Assembly: GCA_018654125.1 (NCBI GenBank)
Contig: JABIME010000019.1
Coordinates: 1 to 57,591, forward strand
Source: Candidatus Cloacimonadota bacterium
GTDB taxonomy: Bacteria > Cloacimonadota > Cloacimonadia > Cloacimonadales > TCS61
DNA: 57,591 nt
Reading direction: 5' to 3'
Shown here in pieces: positions 26,651 through 34,677 of this stretch. Below the pieces are notes generated by a model. The model did no database searches, was not told where the DNA came from, and saw nothing but the letters and a program-made list of their open reading frames with translations. Numbering within the stretch: position 1 is the first letter of the stretch; every line of letters starts with the position of its first letter. The position numbers and the translations under genes were made by a program.

Positions 26651-27286
26651 ATGAAAAAACAAATATTTGATTGGAAAGATATCGCAGAAAGTTATTATGA
26701 TAAATCTGTAAGTTTAGCTATATTGATTTTATTGTTTGCTTTTATTGTCTCACCAAAAATTGAAGTGAAACCTTACGATAGAACTATAAATATTATAGAT
26801 GCGGTTGATATCCCACCCGAAATAAAAGAGAGAATTAAACCACCTGAAGAGACAGTAAGACCTGTTGTTGAAATAGTTATCGAAGAAGATCTTGATGGTG
26901 AAGATGATGAAGATATCGAAATTATTGAAACAATCGGTGTAACTTCTTTAGATCCGTATGAAGAAATTCAGGAGAAAATTCTGGGTCAAACTTCAAAATT
27001 CGCAATCTATGAAGATGAACCTTTTCCAATTAGGAAGGCTCCGTTGGAATATCCTGTGTTTGCAAAAAATGCCGGGATAGAAGGTGAAGTGATACTGCAA
27101 GTAGAAGTTTTTACTGATGGTACTGTTGGTGCTATTGAGATATTAAAATCATTAATGTCGGGTCCTGGTGGACTGGATGAAGTAGCTGTAAAAAGTGTAA
27201 AGAATTGGGAATTCTCACCAGCAAAAAGTGGTGGAAAACCTGTTGCCTGCTGGGTTACCTTCCCAGTTGGTTTTTATTTAAATTAA
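26651..27286 (+). CDS. tonB: TonB-like energy transducer
   Basis: The 211-residue protein has a cytoplasmic start of about 18 residues, one membrane helix at about 19-34 (SVSLAILILLFAFIV) and a periplasmic linker rich in acidic residues and prolines. Unlike E. coli TonB it has no long Pro-Glu/Pro-Lys repeats. The C-terminal domain at about 130-211 is typical: LEYPVFAKNAGIEGEVILQV, then VEVFTDGTVG, LDEVAVKSVKNWEFSPAKSG and WVTFPVGFYL. It would contact the TonB box of the receptor encoded upstream. It begins 7 bp after the second exbD. The next gene starts 20 bp later. Confidence 0.93.
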   Translation: MKKQIFDWKDIAESYYDKSVSLAILILLFAFIVSPKIEVKPYDRTINIIDAVDIPPEIKERIKPPEETVRPVVEIVIEEDLDGEDDEDIEIIETIGVTSLDPYEEIQEKILGQTSKFAIYEDEPFPIRKAPLEYPVFAKNAGIEGEVILQVEVFTDGTVGAIEILKSLMSGPGGLDEVAVKSVKNWEFSPAKSGGKPVACWVTFPVGFYLN

Positions 27287-27306
27287 AAAATCTTGGGGGA
27301 TTTTAT

Positions 27307-30300
27307 ATGAATATTAGTAAACTAAAAGTATTAATAATTTTAATGCTTCTTATCGTGTTTGCTGTGGGTGCATTTGCCAGAACTTACGCAGGATCTGTGT
27401 CAGATAAAAAATTTGATGCCTCAGAAGTACACAACATAGGAAACATCTGGTTACGAGTGAGTAATTATGGCTTCTTCGGATCATTTGGAGAAGAGTGGCC
27501 ATCACTTGAATATCCAGGAGGTTCTTCTATTGATTATTTGTTTGCTGGCGGATTGTGGTTTGGTGCGAAAAAGATCAAAAGAGATTATTTGGGAAGACAA
27601 TATTACTGGCTTAATTATCCGCCGGACGCAGACGATGATTATGTGCTTGAAAGTGATCCTCTCTGGAATGATTCTTTACAAGTAGTGGTTGATACTTTAT
27701 GTAGTATCGGTATTGATGGATGGAGGAGTCTTAATGAACTTTTACCAGCCTACAACCCACTAGAAGCTTCTCATCTTGGATCACAATATACAGAACATAA
27801 TTATCAGGATAAAACAGTTACAGCATCTATTAGAGATCAAAGAAAAGGTGTTGATGATGATAATGATGGATTAATTGATGAAGATCCTTTAGGATATGCA
27901 TTCCCATTTAGAGTTAGTGATGAGTTGCCAGATGTTTTTTCCGTTTATGGTGGTAATTGGCTTCATAATTCAGAAGTAGTTCATGGAATTGATTTTATTA
28001 CTGATGAAGGTAACCAGTCAATCTGGTTCCCACTTGGGTTTGTAGATCTTAGTGATGATTCAAATGATCGTTATAATTTCTCCGAACCATCTGATGATGA
28101 TAATGATGGCATTGCAGATGAAGATGGGTATCCTGTCTCTGAGCAAGATTTCGTTTCATACTATTATGACTATAGTCCTTTTGAAAATGGTAATCCAGAT
28201 CCTGATAGAGATTATGATTCTGATTCAGGTTCAAATACACATATTCCACTTAATATTAGAGTACGTCAAATGAGTTATCAGTGGAGTTATGATTATATCA
28301 AAAACCTAGTTTATGTTGAATTCAACATTACTAATATGAATGAGCAGGATACACTATATGACTGCGCTATGGGTATCTATATGGATTCTGATGTAGGACC
28401 GCAATCTTTTGGTGGCTCTGCAATAGCACCGGATGATTTAAGTAGTTACGTTCCCGGTGATGGATATGAATTTGCATATACTTATGATCAAGATACAGAT
28501 GGTGGACTGACCAACGGATTTGTTGGGTCTCGTGTTTGTACACCGGATCCGGATCAACTTGAATTTGCTTGTTGGACATGGGATGTAGGCTATGGTCCTG
28601 ATGATTGGCAACCACATCATTATTCTTCAACATCCAACTTAACAGCTAATGAAAAATACTGGTTAATAACAGGAAGAAATCCGGATGAAGCGGCAGTGAT
28701 CGACCTTAGAGCATATCCAAATGCTCAGATTGAAGCAGATCCAAATGGTACTGATACAAGATACCTTTTTGGTTTCTATGGTGCTCAATCTCATACTGGT
28801 GATACTGACGAGCCAGGTGAAGAAGGTTATGGAATTGATGACTATTTAGAAATAGATGAAGATGGTGTTTATTTCAAACGTTGGAATCTTCCTCCAGGCA
28901 GAACTATGAAGATCGTTATTGCTGTATTCCCTGGAGACAGTATTTTTGAATTGAAGCAAACTGCTGGATTCGCAAAATTTATTTATGGACAAGCTCAAAC
29001 GCTTACCACTGTTGTTGAGCCTGATATCTATCCTCATTATCAAGCTCCTGAACCTCCCGATTATCCAAATATGTATGCAGGACTTATTAATGATGGTAAT
29101 GCATTAGATTTATATTGGGATAATATATCCGAATATACGGTAGATGTTGAATTTGTTCCTACGCGTGATGTTGGTTGGCAAGATATTAATCCGGGTATAG
29201 ATAGTTATGTTATTGGAGCAGATACTACAGGTATGCCGGAAGCATACTGGCCAAGTACAATTGGAGATTATAATGATAATGCGCTTTTAAATCCATGGAC
29301 AGCCAATAGACTCAGGCATGATTTCCAGGGTTACGCATTATATGGTAGATCTGGAAGTGGCTCACAAGAAGACTGGGTAGAAAAAGGTAAATGGGATAAA
29401 TTTGAAACTGATCAAGATGAAGAAGATTACTTAGTAAATGCTAACGCTGATACATTCTTTGTGAATTTTCAAGGTGAAATTGGAATTGGAACTGAAGATC
29501 AATCCCTTCCTAATAGAAGAGTAATTACCGACGATGATGTAAATTATTATCATCTAAGTCAGCAATATGCTTTAATTCCATTTGATCTTGAAGATGATGA
29601 TTATGTATTTGGAAATCATATCTATGACTATACAAAAACTGTTGCTACTGCATTAGATGATGGTGTTGCAACTTGGTCTGATACAGAAAAAGCTCTATAT
29701 TTTGCTAATCCGGCTCTCCTTACTTTACCTAATGGCAATGGTGAAGAAATATATCTTGAGTTATATTCTAGAGGTATGATTCCTTTAGAAGGTTTTGTGA
29801 GTACAGGACTTCTTGCGGATCCAGCCAAAGTACTAGAGTTAAGAACCAAGCGTCTCTCAAGAAGATATTATAACCAAATAATTTCTAACCCACCAAAAGG
29901 TATAGAATATTATGTTGCTGTAACCACTTGGGATAGAGGTTTCCCATCTCAGAATATTCTTTCGCTTGAATCTGGAAGAGATGCAGATGCTAATATGAAA
30001 ATATTATTCCCAGGTCCATCTGCTAAAACCGATATGGATAATATTTATGTTGTTCCAAATCCTTATATCGGACAGAGTAAATTTGACGGTAGAATAGAAA
30101 ATGATTTTACTGGTGATAGAAGTAGAAGAATCTGGTTTGTGAACTTACCGGAAGATTGTACTATAAAGATCTATACTCTTGCTGGTGATCTTGTTGATAA
30201 GGTTATACATCATGGTGGTGAGAGTTCAGATATTGTTAACCCATCGGTAGCATTGAATAAAGATAAATTGAAACAAAGTGATATTACAGCAACAGGTATG

Positions 30301-30420
30301 GCTTCTTGGGATCTATTATCTCATAATAGTCAGATCATTGCAGCAGGTATATACTTGTTCTCAGTAAAAGATCATGATTCTGGAGATATTAAAGTTGGTA
30401 AGTTTGTAATAATTAAATAA
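27307..30420 (+). CDS. Large secreted protein with calcium-binding-type loops and divergent sorting-like C-terminus
   Basis: A 1037-residue secreted protein of unknown function. The signal peptide runs to about residue 26 (VFAVGAFA). Two Asp-rich loops, DDDNDGLIDEDP (about 183-194) and DDDNDGIADEDG (about 262-273), resemble EF-hand or thrombospondin type 3 calcium loops. The C-terminus begins with NIYVVPNPYIGQ and ends AAGIYLFSVKDHDSGDIKV and KFVIIK; it is like a T9SS sorting domain but longer and lacking the YPNPFNP form. The frame opens at 27205 inside tonB, but the ATG at 27307 has GGGGG nine bases upstream and a signal peptide right after it, so it is the real start. It lies between tonB and a PorV-like gene with the same kind of loops. 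Confidence 0.82.
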   Translation: MNISKLKVLIILMLLIVFAVGAFARTYAGSVSDKKFDASEVHNIGNIWLRVSNYGFFGSFGEEWPSLEYPGGSSIDYLFAGGLWFGAKKIKRDYLGRQYYWLNYPPDADDDYVLESDPLWNDSLQVVVDTLCSIGIDGWRSLNELLPAYNPLEASHLGSQYTEHNYQDKTVTASIRDQRKGVDDDNDGLIDEDPLGYAFPFRVSDELPDVFSVYGGNWLHNSEVVHGIDFITDEGNQSIWFPLGFVDLSDDSNDRYNFSEPSDDDNDGIADEDGYPVSEQDFVSYYYDYSPFENGNPDPDRDYDSDSGSNTHIPLNIRVRQMSYQWSYDYIKNLVYVEFNITNMNEQDTLYDCAMGIYMDSDVGPQSFGGSAIAPDDLSSYVPGDGYEFAYTYDQDTDGGLTNGFVGSRVCTPDPDQLEFACWTWDVGYGPDDWQPHHYSSTSNLTANEKYWLITGRNPDEAAVIDLRAYPNAQIEADPNGTDTRYLFGFYGAQSHTGDTDEPGEEGYGIDDYLEIDEDGVYFKRWNLPPGRTMKIVIAVFPGDSIFELKQTAGFAKFIYGQAQTLTTVVEPDIYPHYQAPEPPDYPNMYAGLINDGNALDLYWDNISEYTVDVEFVPTRDVGWQDINPGIDSYVIGADTTGMPEAYWPSTIGDYNDNALLNPWTANRLRHDFQGYALYGRSGSGSQEDWVEKGKWDKFETDQDEEDYLVNANADTFFVNFQGEIGIGTEDQSLPNRRVITDDDVNYYHLSQQYALIPFDLEDDDYVFGNHIYDYTKTVATALDDGVATWSDTEKALYFANPALLTLPNGNGEEIYLELYSRGMIPLEGFVSTGLLADPAKVLELRTKRLSRRYYNQIISNPPKGIEYYVAVTTWDRGFPSQNILSLESGRDADANMKILFPGPSAKTDMDNIYVVPNPYIGQSKFDGRIENDFTGDRSRRIWFVNLPEDCTIKIYTLAGDLVDKVIHHGGESSDIVNPSVALNKDKLKQSDITATGMASWDLLSHNSQIIAAGIYLFSVKDHDSGDIKVGKFVIIK

Positions 30421-30431
30421 TTGGGTTCAAA

Positions 30432-30458
30432 GGTTCACAGACAAAATGTTTGTGAACC
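30432..30458 (+). other. Intercistronic hairpin
   Basis: GGTTCACA and TGTGAACC are perfect 8-bp arms, extended by a G-T pair and ACA/TGT to a 12-bp stem with a 3-base loop. It lies 11 bp after the stop of the calcium-loop protein gene and 30 bp before the next start. No T run follows on the plus strand, so RNA-stabilising or processing use is more likely than termination. Confidence 0.5.
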
Positions 30459-30488
30459 GAACTCACAATGATAAATGAGAGGTAAAAA

Positions 30489-31514
30489 ATGAGAAAATAT
30501 GTTGTTATACTAATAATACTTACAGTTCTTCCAGGGTTGTTGTTTGCAGATATTTTTGCAAAAACAGGAACAGCCGGGCTTCAATTCTTAAAAATTGGTA
30601 TCGGCGCGAGAGCTCTTGGTATGGGTGAAGCGTATACAGCAGTTACAGATGATATTTCTTCAATATACTGGAATCCTGCTGGTCTGGCATTGAAAGCGCA
30701 AGATCAGGTTATGTTCTCTCACACAGCATGGGTTGCTGGTATTAATTATGAATTTGTTGCTTTTTCTAAAGTTACTCCATTAGGAACATTTGGAGTAAGT
30801 ACGGCACTTTTACATATGGACTATATGGATGTAATTGAAGAAGATCCTTTTGGTCCCACAGGTGAAACATTCACAGCCTATGATCTTATGGTAGGTGTAA
30901 CCTATGCAAATGAATTTACAGATAAATTCTCATTCGGTACTAACATAAAGTATGTACGTGAAAAGCTAGATGAATTTGATGTAAATGGTGTAGCTGTGGA
31001 TATAGGGTCTTTATATAATACAGGTTGGAACAATCTTACCATCGGTATGGCGATAAAGAATTTTGGACCGGATCTTGAGTATGAAATAGATGAAGATGGT
31101 GATGGAGAATTAAATGAAGATCCATTTGATCTGATAGACAACGATGGTGATGGTCTTATCGATGAAGATCGCGATGAATTCCCTTTTAAAATTCCAATGG
31201 GATTCTCACTTGGTGTAGCAATGGATCTTTATGCAAGTGGTAACCAACTGTTGTTAGCTTCTGCTCAACTAGATAACTGTGTTGACAGGCAAGAAACTTA
31301 CAATATAGGTATGGAATACAAACTTGGTACTTTCAAAATAAGATCTGGGTATCAGTTAAACTACGATGAAGTATCCTACTCAGCAGGCTTAGGTTGGACT
31401 ATTCCAACAAGCTTTGCAGTTTTTGATATAGATTATTCATATACAGACATGGGAGATCTCACGGAAAGTTTTTTGAAATCTCCTCAAAGATTAACTTTAA
31501 AAATGTCGTTTTAA
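30489..31514 (+). CDS. PorV/PorQ family protein with inserted calcium-binding-type loops
   Basis: The 341-residue barrel protein has a signal peptide to about residue 20, the family start TAGLQFLKIGIGARALGMGE followed by the AYTAVTDDISSIYWNPAGLA block, and an end in LKMSF. A stretch at about 200-230 holds two Asp/Glu-rich loops, DEDGDGELNEDP and DNDGDGLIDEDR, which look like EF-hand or thrombospondin type 3 calcium sites. The other PorV-like proteins at 14537 and 49073 lack these. The insertion falls between predicted strands and would be a loop outside the barrel. The gene upstream encodes a secreted protein with similar loops and the one downstream a T9SS cargo, so it may be a dedicated shuttle. 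Confidence 0.82.
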   Translation: MRKYVVILIILTVLPGLLFADIFAKTGTAGLQFLKIGIGARALGMGEAYTAVTDDISSIYWNPAGLALKAQDQVMFSHTAWVAGINYEFVAFSKVTPLGTFGVSTALLHMDYMDVIEEDPFGPTGETFTAYDLMVGVTYANEFTDKFSFGTNIKYVREKLDEFDVNGVAVDIGSLYNTGWNNLTIGMAIKNFGPDLEYEIDEDGDGELNEDPFDLIDNDGDGLIDEDRDEFPFKIPMGFSLGVAMDLYASGNQLLLASAQLDNCVDRQETYNIGMEYKLGTFKIRSGYQLNYDEVSYSAGLGWTIPTSFAVFDIDYSYTDMGDLTESFLKSPQRLTLKMSF

Positions 31515-31542
31515 GAAATAACACAAAAAAAGGGAGGAAAAA

Positions 31543-33759
31543 ATGAAAAAGATGTTAATTCTTTTGGGTTTAAGCTTATTAGTGTGTACACTTGTAGCTG
31601 AAGATTTCATGCAACCTGCCCAAGTTGCAAAAGATAGCTACTATTCAGGAATGAAATTTGGAACAAGAAGCACTTCCAGGGATCAAGATCCTGCACCGGA
31701 GTATTTCTTTATTCCTAATGGTGATGGTGAGAATACTACTTACTTAACAAGTTCGTATTATGATTACATGCCCTTCAGTTATAATGGTCATAACTTAAGA
31801 CACCAACCAGAAACCTCACAACCTTATGGTTATGCAGCTGGTGGATGGTATGTTTCTTATATGCGTTCTGAAACACAAAACGTAGGGACAGACCGTAGAG
31901 CTTATTACAGTTACATTAATGCCGATGGAACACTTGGCGAGAGCAATGGTGTAAATTCAGAGATCAATCGTGAAGGTTTCACATCTCTAGCAATCGACCC
32001 TGTAACAGGTGACCCTTTTGTAGTTTGGCATTCTGTAGTTGAGCCAGATGGAAGTTATGACAGTAGCATGTCTTATGCTCTGTATCATGCAACAGGTTCT
32101 GCAGGTGCTTGGAGAGCTCCATTTATCCTTTTTGATAATCCAGAAATGAGTGAGCCATTAACAGGTGCTACAAATGATGAATTTATATGGCCTCAAGTTT
32201 GGGTTGGACCATCTCCTGAAGCTGGAAAAAGAAGAGTTCATGCTTATGGTAACAACTATACAAGCAATTCAGCTGGTAGTGGTAACTATAATAGTCTTTA
32301 TTTGTTTGCAGATTTTGATGATGCAGACCTTTTAGCTACATCTGATCTTGATTGGACAGTGAACACAATTCCTTATTTTGATAACGCTCATTATAATGAT
32401 GTGGACCGTGTAAACAAAGACCTTATTGTTAGCAAAGATGATGGACAAGTTGTATGGTACGGAAGCATTTCTGATTCACTTCTAGCAATGTACAGTGATG
32501 ATTACGGTGCTACATTTACAAGATATACTCAGCAACTTAAACAACCTTTAGATAATCCATTATACGAAGATGGTGTAACATACTTATGGTATAATGATGA
32601 TGAAGTAACTCCATCCGATATGTACATAGTTCCATCAAATGACCTTAGTCATTATAATGGTGTATTTACAGATGATAATACAAAAGTTACTTGGATGAGT
32701 GGTGTAAACTACAATTCACAAGAGAATATGGATGGTGCTCTCTATATGGCAGCATATATGTATCCAAAAGTATTTGAATTTGATATAACTACAGGTTTAT
32801 TCAGTTTTTATGATCTTGATATTCAAGGTTTAGATCCTGCAGATGATGTTATGGCAATATCATTCGACCTTGATGAAGATGGTGTTGTTGATGAATATTA
32901 TGATGATGGCGAGCCTGTTGTTAATATGAGTTGCCCAAGTTGGTTCTTCAATAGTGATGGTGGCTGGCAAGATTCATATTTCCATGAAAGTAATTGTAAA
33001 ATGGTTGCTAATGGAAACTGGATTGTACTTGCATGGTATGACGGTGCAAAAGTACAAGCTGCATATTATGCAGAAGAAGGATACGATGGTTGGCTTAAAC
33101 AACCTGAGCTCTGTATAAGCATTTCAGATGACAATGGTGAAACATGGTCAGATGTAAGATACATCAATGCTAATCCACTTGACAATGTTGTAGATCCTAG
33201 TGGTCATTTTGAAGGAAACTTTGCACCAGAATTTGAAGATATGCTTCCTGTAAGTATCTCTCTTGGTGATGATCTTGAAATCTTAAGTAATGAACCTGGT
33301 AACTATCATGCAAAACTTAGTTTTGTATTCATGGATGATGAAGATTACGGTTCAGCTTCTGGTCAAACAGGTGGTGGAGGAGACTTAACAAATAGTGCTC
33401 TTCGTTTCGCTGCATTTGACATTGAATTCCAAGAAGCTAATACAAATACTTCTACAAATGGATCTACAGTAGTTCCTACAGCTGAACTTTTAGCTCAGAA
33501 CTATCCAAATCCATTCAATCCTGAAACAACAATAGCTTTTGATATGGTTGAAGATGGAAACGTTTCTATTGAAGTGTTTAACGTTAGAGGTCAGAAAGTT
33601 AAGACTCTTATTAACGAACACATGACTTCTGGTGAAAATTACACTGTTGTTTGGGAAGGTACTAACGATAGCAATCAAAAAGTATCTAGTGGTATCTATT
33701 TCTACAAAATGAAAGCAGGTAACTACTCATCAACAAAGAAAATGATTCTTATGAAATAA
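31543..33759 (+). CDS. Secreted protein with T9SS-type sorting domain, possible sialidase-like propeller
   Basis: A 738-residue extracellular protein of unknown function. After the signal peptide (to about residue 19) the body alternates Asp/Gly-rich turns and strands, with repeated phrases such as ISDDNGETWSDVRYI and YSDDYGATFT. These resemble the Asp-box turns (S-x-D-x-G-x-T-W) of sialidase or BNR-repeat propellers. The last 85 residues form a typical T9SS sorting domain: NYPNPFNPETTIAFDM, FNVRGQKVKTLI, SGIYFYKMKAG and a terminal KKMILMK. The ribosome-binding site is GGGAGG. It ends the TonB-PorV gene cluster and is followed by a strong terminator. Confidence 0.82.
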   Translation: MKKMLILLGLSLLVCTLVAEDFMQPAQVAKDSYYSGMKFGTRSTSRDQDPAPEYFFIPNGDGENTTYLTSSYYDYMPFSYNGHNLRHQPETSQPYGYAAGGWYVSYMRSETQNVGTDRRAYYSYINADGTLGESNGVNSEINREGFTSLAIDPVTGDPFVVWHSVVEPDGSYDSSMSYALYHATGSAGAWRAPFILFDNPEMSEPLTGATNDEFIWPQVWVGPSPEAGKRRVHAYGNNYTSNSAGSGNYNSLYLFADFDDADLLATSDLDWTVNTIPYFDNAHYNDVDRVNKDLIVSKDDGQVVWYGSISDSLLAMYSDDYGATFTRYTQQLKQPLDNPLYEDGVTYLWYNDDEVTPSDMYIVPSNDLSHYNGVFTDDNTKVTWMSGVNYNSQENMDGALYMAAYMYPKVFEFDITTGLFSFYDLDIQGLDPADDVMAISFDLDEDGVVDEYYDDGEPVVNMSCPSWFFNSDGGWQDSYFHESNCKMVANGNWIVLAWYDGAKVQAAYYAEEGYDGWLKQPELCISISDDNGETWSDVRYINANPLDNVVDPSGHFEGNFAPEFEDMLPVSISLGDDLEILSNEPGNYHAKLSFVFMDDEDYGSASGQTGGGGDLTNSALRFAAFDIEFQEANTNTSTNGSTVVPTAELLAQNYPNPFNPETTIAFDMVEDGNVSIEVFNVRGQKVKTLINEHMTSGENYTVVWEGTNDSNQKVSSGIYFYKMKAGNYSSTKKMILMK

Positions 33760-33841
33760 GAGAATTTCACCCTGACCTTTTATGGGAAGGGTAACTTCTC
33801 GATCATAAAAGAATATAGTTAGCTGTTAGCAGTTAGCATTT

Positions 33842-33871
33842 AGCCCCGGATTTATCTGGGGCTTTTTTTTT
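33842..33871 (+). terminator. Rho-independent terminator
   Basis: AGCCCCGGA and TCTGGGGCT form a 9-bp stem with one G-T pair and a TTTA loop, followed by nine Ts. It ends the plus-strand cluster about 80 bp after the last stop codon. The bases just before it hold short repeats of GTTAGC/AGTTAGCA. Confidence 0.92.
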
Positions 33872-34628
33872 GTTGTCAACCTCGCAAAAGCTGGGATATT
33901 TATCTTAAAATAAAATATAATTATAAGTTGATAAAAGAAGAGGATTTCAATCGAAGTCAGGAATGATATTTCATCACTCGTTTGCAAGTTCAAACCAATT
34001 ACATTATCTCTTAGCGCCTACCAAAATAGTCATGCAAATGATCCTCTATTCTATATCAGATGTATTTAGATGTAATCATATTATGATTCATAGCATTCAT
34101 TTCGTGAAGTAAAAAGGATTGTAGGCGATTTACTTATTACTATTAACTATTATTGTTGTTTATCTAAGGTTTATTTCTTTGTCACTGTTTTACCAAGCAC
34201 ACGACCTGATCAATGGAAGGTAATATATCAAGGGAAGAAGTAATATACTATTTACAACGAATCGCTCCTACAATATTCTGTAGGGTCAATTCCTCGAATA
34301 GACCGATAATGCTGTAAGAATGATTTAATGTCTAAGGGTCAATTCCTCGAATAGACCCATAATGCTTGTAAGAATGATTTAAAATCTAAGGGTCAATGAA
34401 CCATAAGGACTATATCAAAATGTGTTTTAAATACATAACTATCTTTCTATTGATGAACAAAGTATTTCTTCTAGAATGTGATAATTGAAAAGGATAATAC
34501 AACAGTTCCTAAGTGTTTGTGCTATTTTTGGATCAAGGTTTATTAATAATTATGTGATATGATCTAACTAACTTACTGTAAAATATGAATTAGATTTGTT
34601 TTACAATTTAAAAAGTGAAATGCAAAAA
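33872..34628. other. Gene-free region with inverted and tandem repeats
   Basis: No convincing coding frame, tRNA or rRNA was seen in these 757 bp between two converging terminators. Two long-range complementary pairs are present: AGAGGAT (33939-33945) with ATCCTCT (34041-34047), and CGCCTAC (34015-34021) with GTAGGCG (34121-34127). They cannot both form in a simple nested fold. A tandem repeat lies at 34282-34402 (separate entry). The region may hold an untranslated RNA or be a remnant of a mobile element. Confidence 0.5.
34282..34402. repeat. 53/54-bp tandem repeat, 2.2 copies, each with a hairpin
   Basis: Unit 1 is 34282-34334, unit 2 is 34335-34388, and a third starts at 34389 and diverges after about 11 bp. 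The two full units differ at only a few positions. Each starts with a stem-loop; in unit 2 (34336-34358) GGGTCAATTC pairs with GAATAGACCC around CTC with one A-A mismatch. Just before unit 1, CCTACA (34267-34272) pairs with TGTAGG (34279-34284), which overlaps the first hairpin, so the two folds exclude each other. Confidence 0.75.
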
Positions 34629-34660
34629 AAAAGTGATGCTGAGCAATCAGCATCACTTTT
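34629..34660 (-). terminator. Terminator of the minus-strand lipoprotein gene
   Basis: AAAAGTGATGCTGA (34629-34642) and its exact complement (34647-34660) form a 14-bp stem with a 4-base loop, 17 bp past the lipoprotein stop. On the minus strand the stem is followed by a run of Ts (the As at 34624-34632), so it ends minus-strand transcription. Confidence 0.88.
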
Positions 34661-34677
34661 GTGAATCTATATTTCAT

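Noticed and set aside
28049..28633. Asp/His/Met-rich open frames in other frames of the calcium-loop gene
   Set aside because: They are produced by the repetitive GATGATGAT codons of the real gene read in other frames or on the other strand.
33820..33841. GTTAGC/AGTTAGCA direct repeats before the terminator
   Set aside because: They are too short and too few to call a regulatory array or attachment site.
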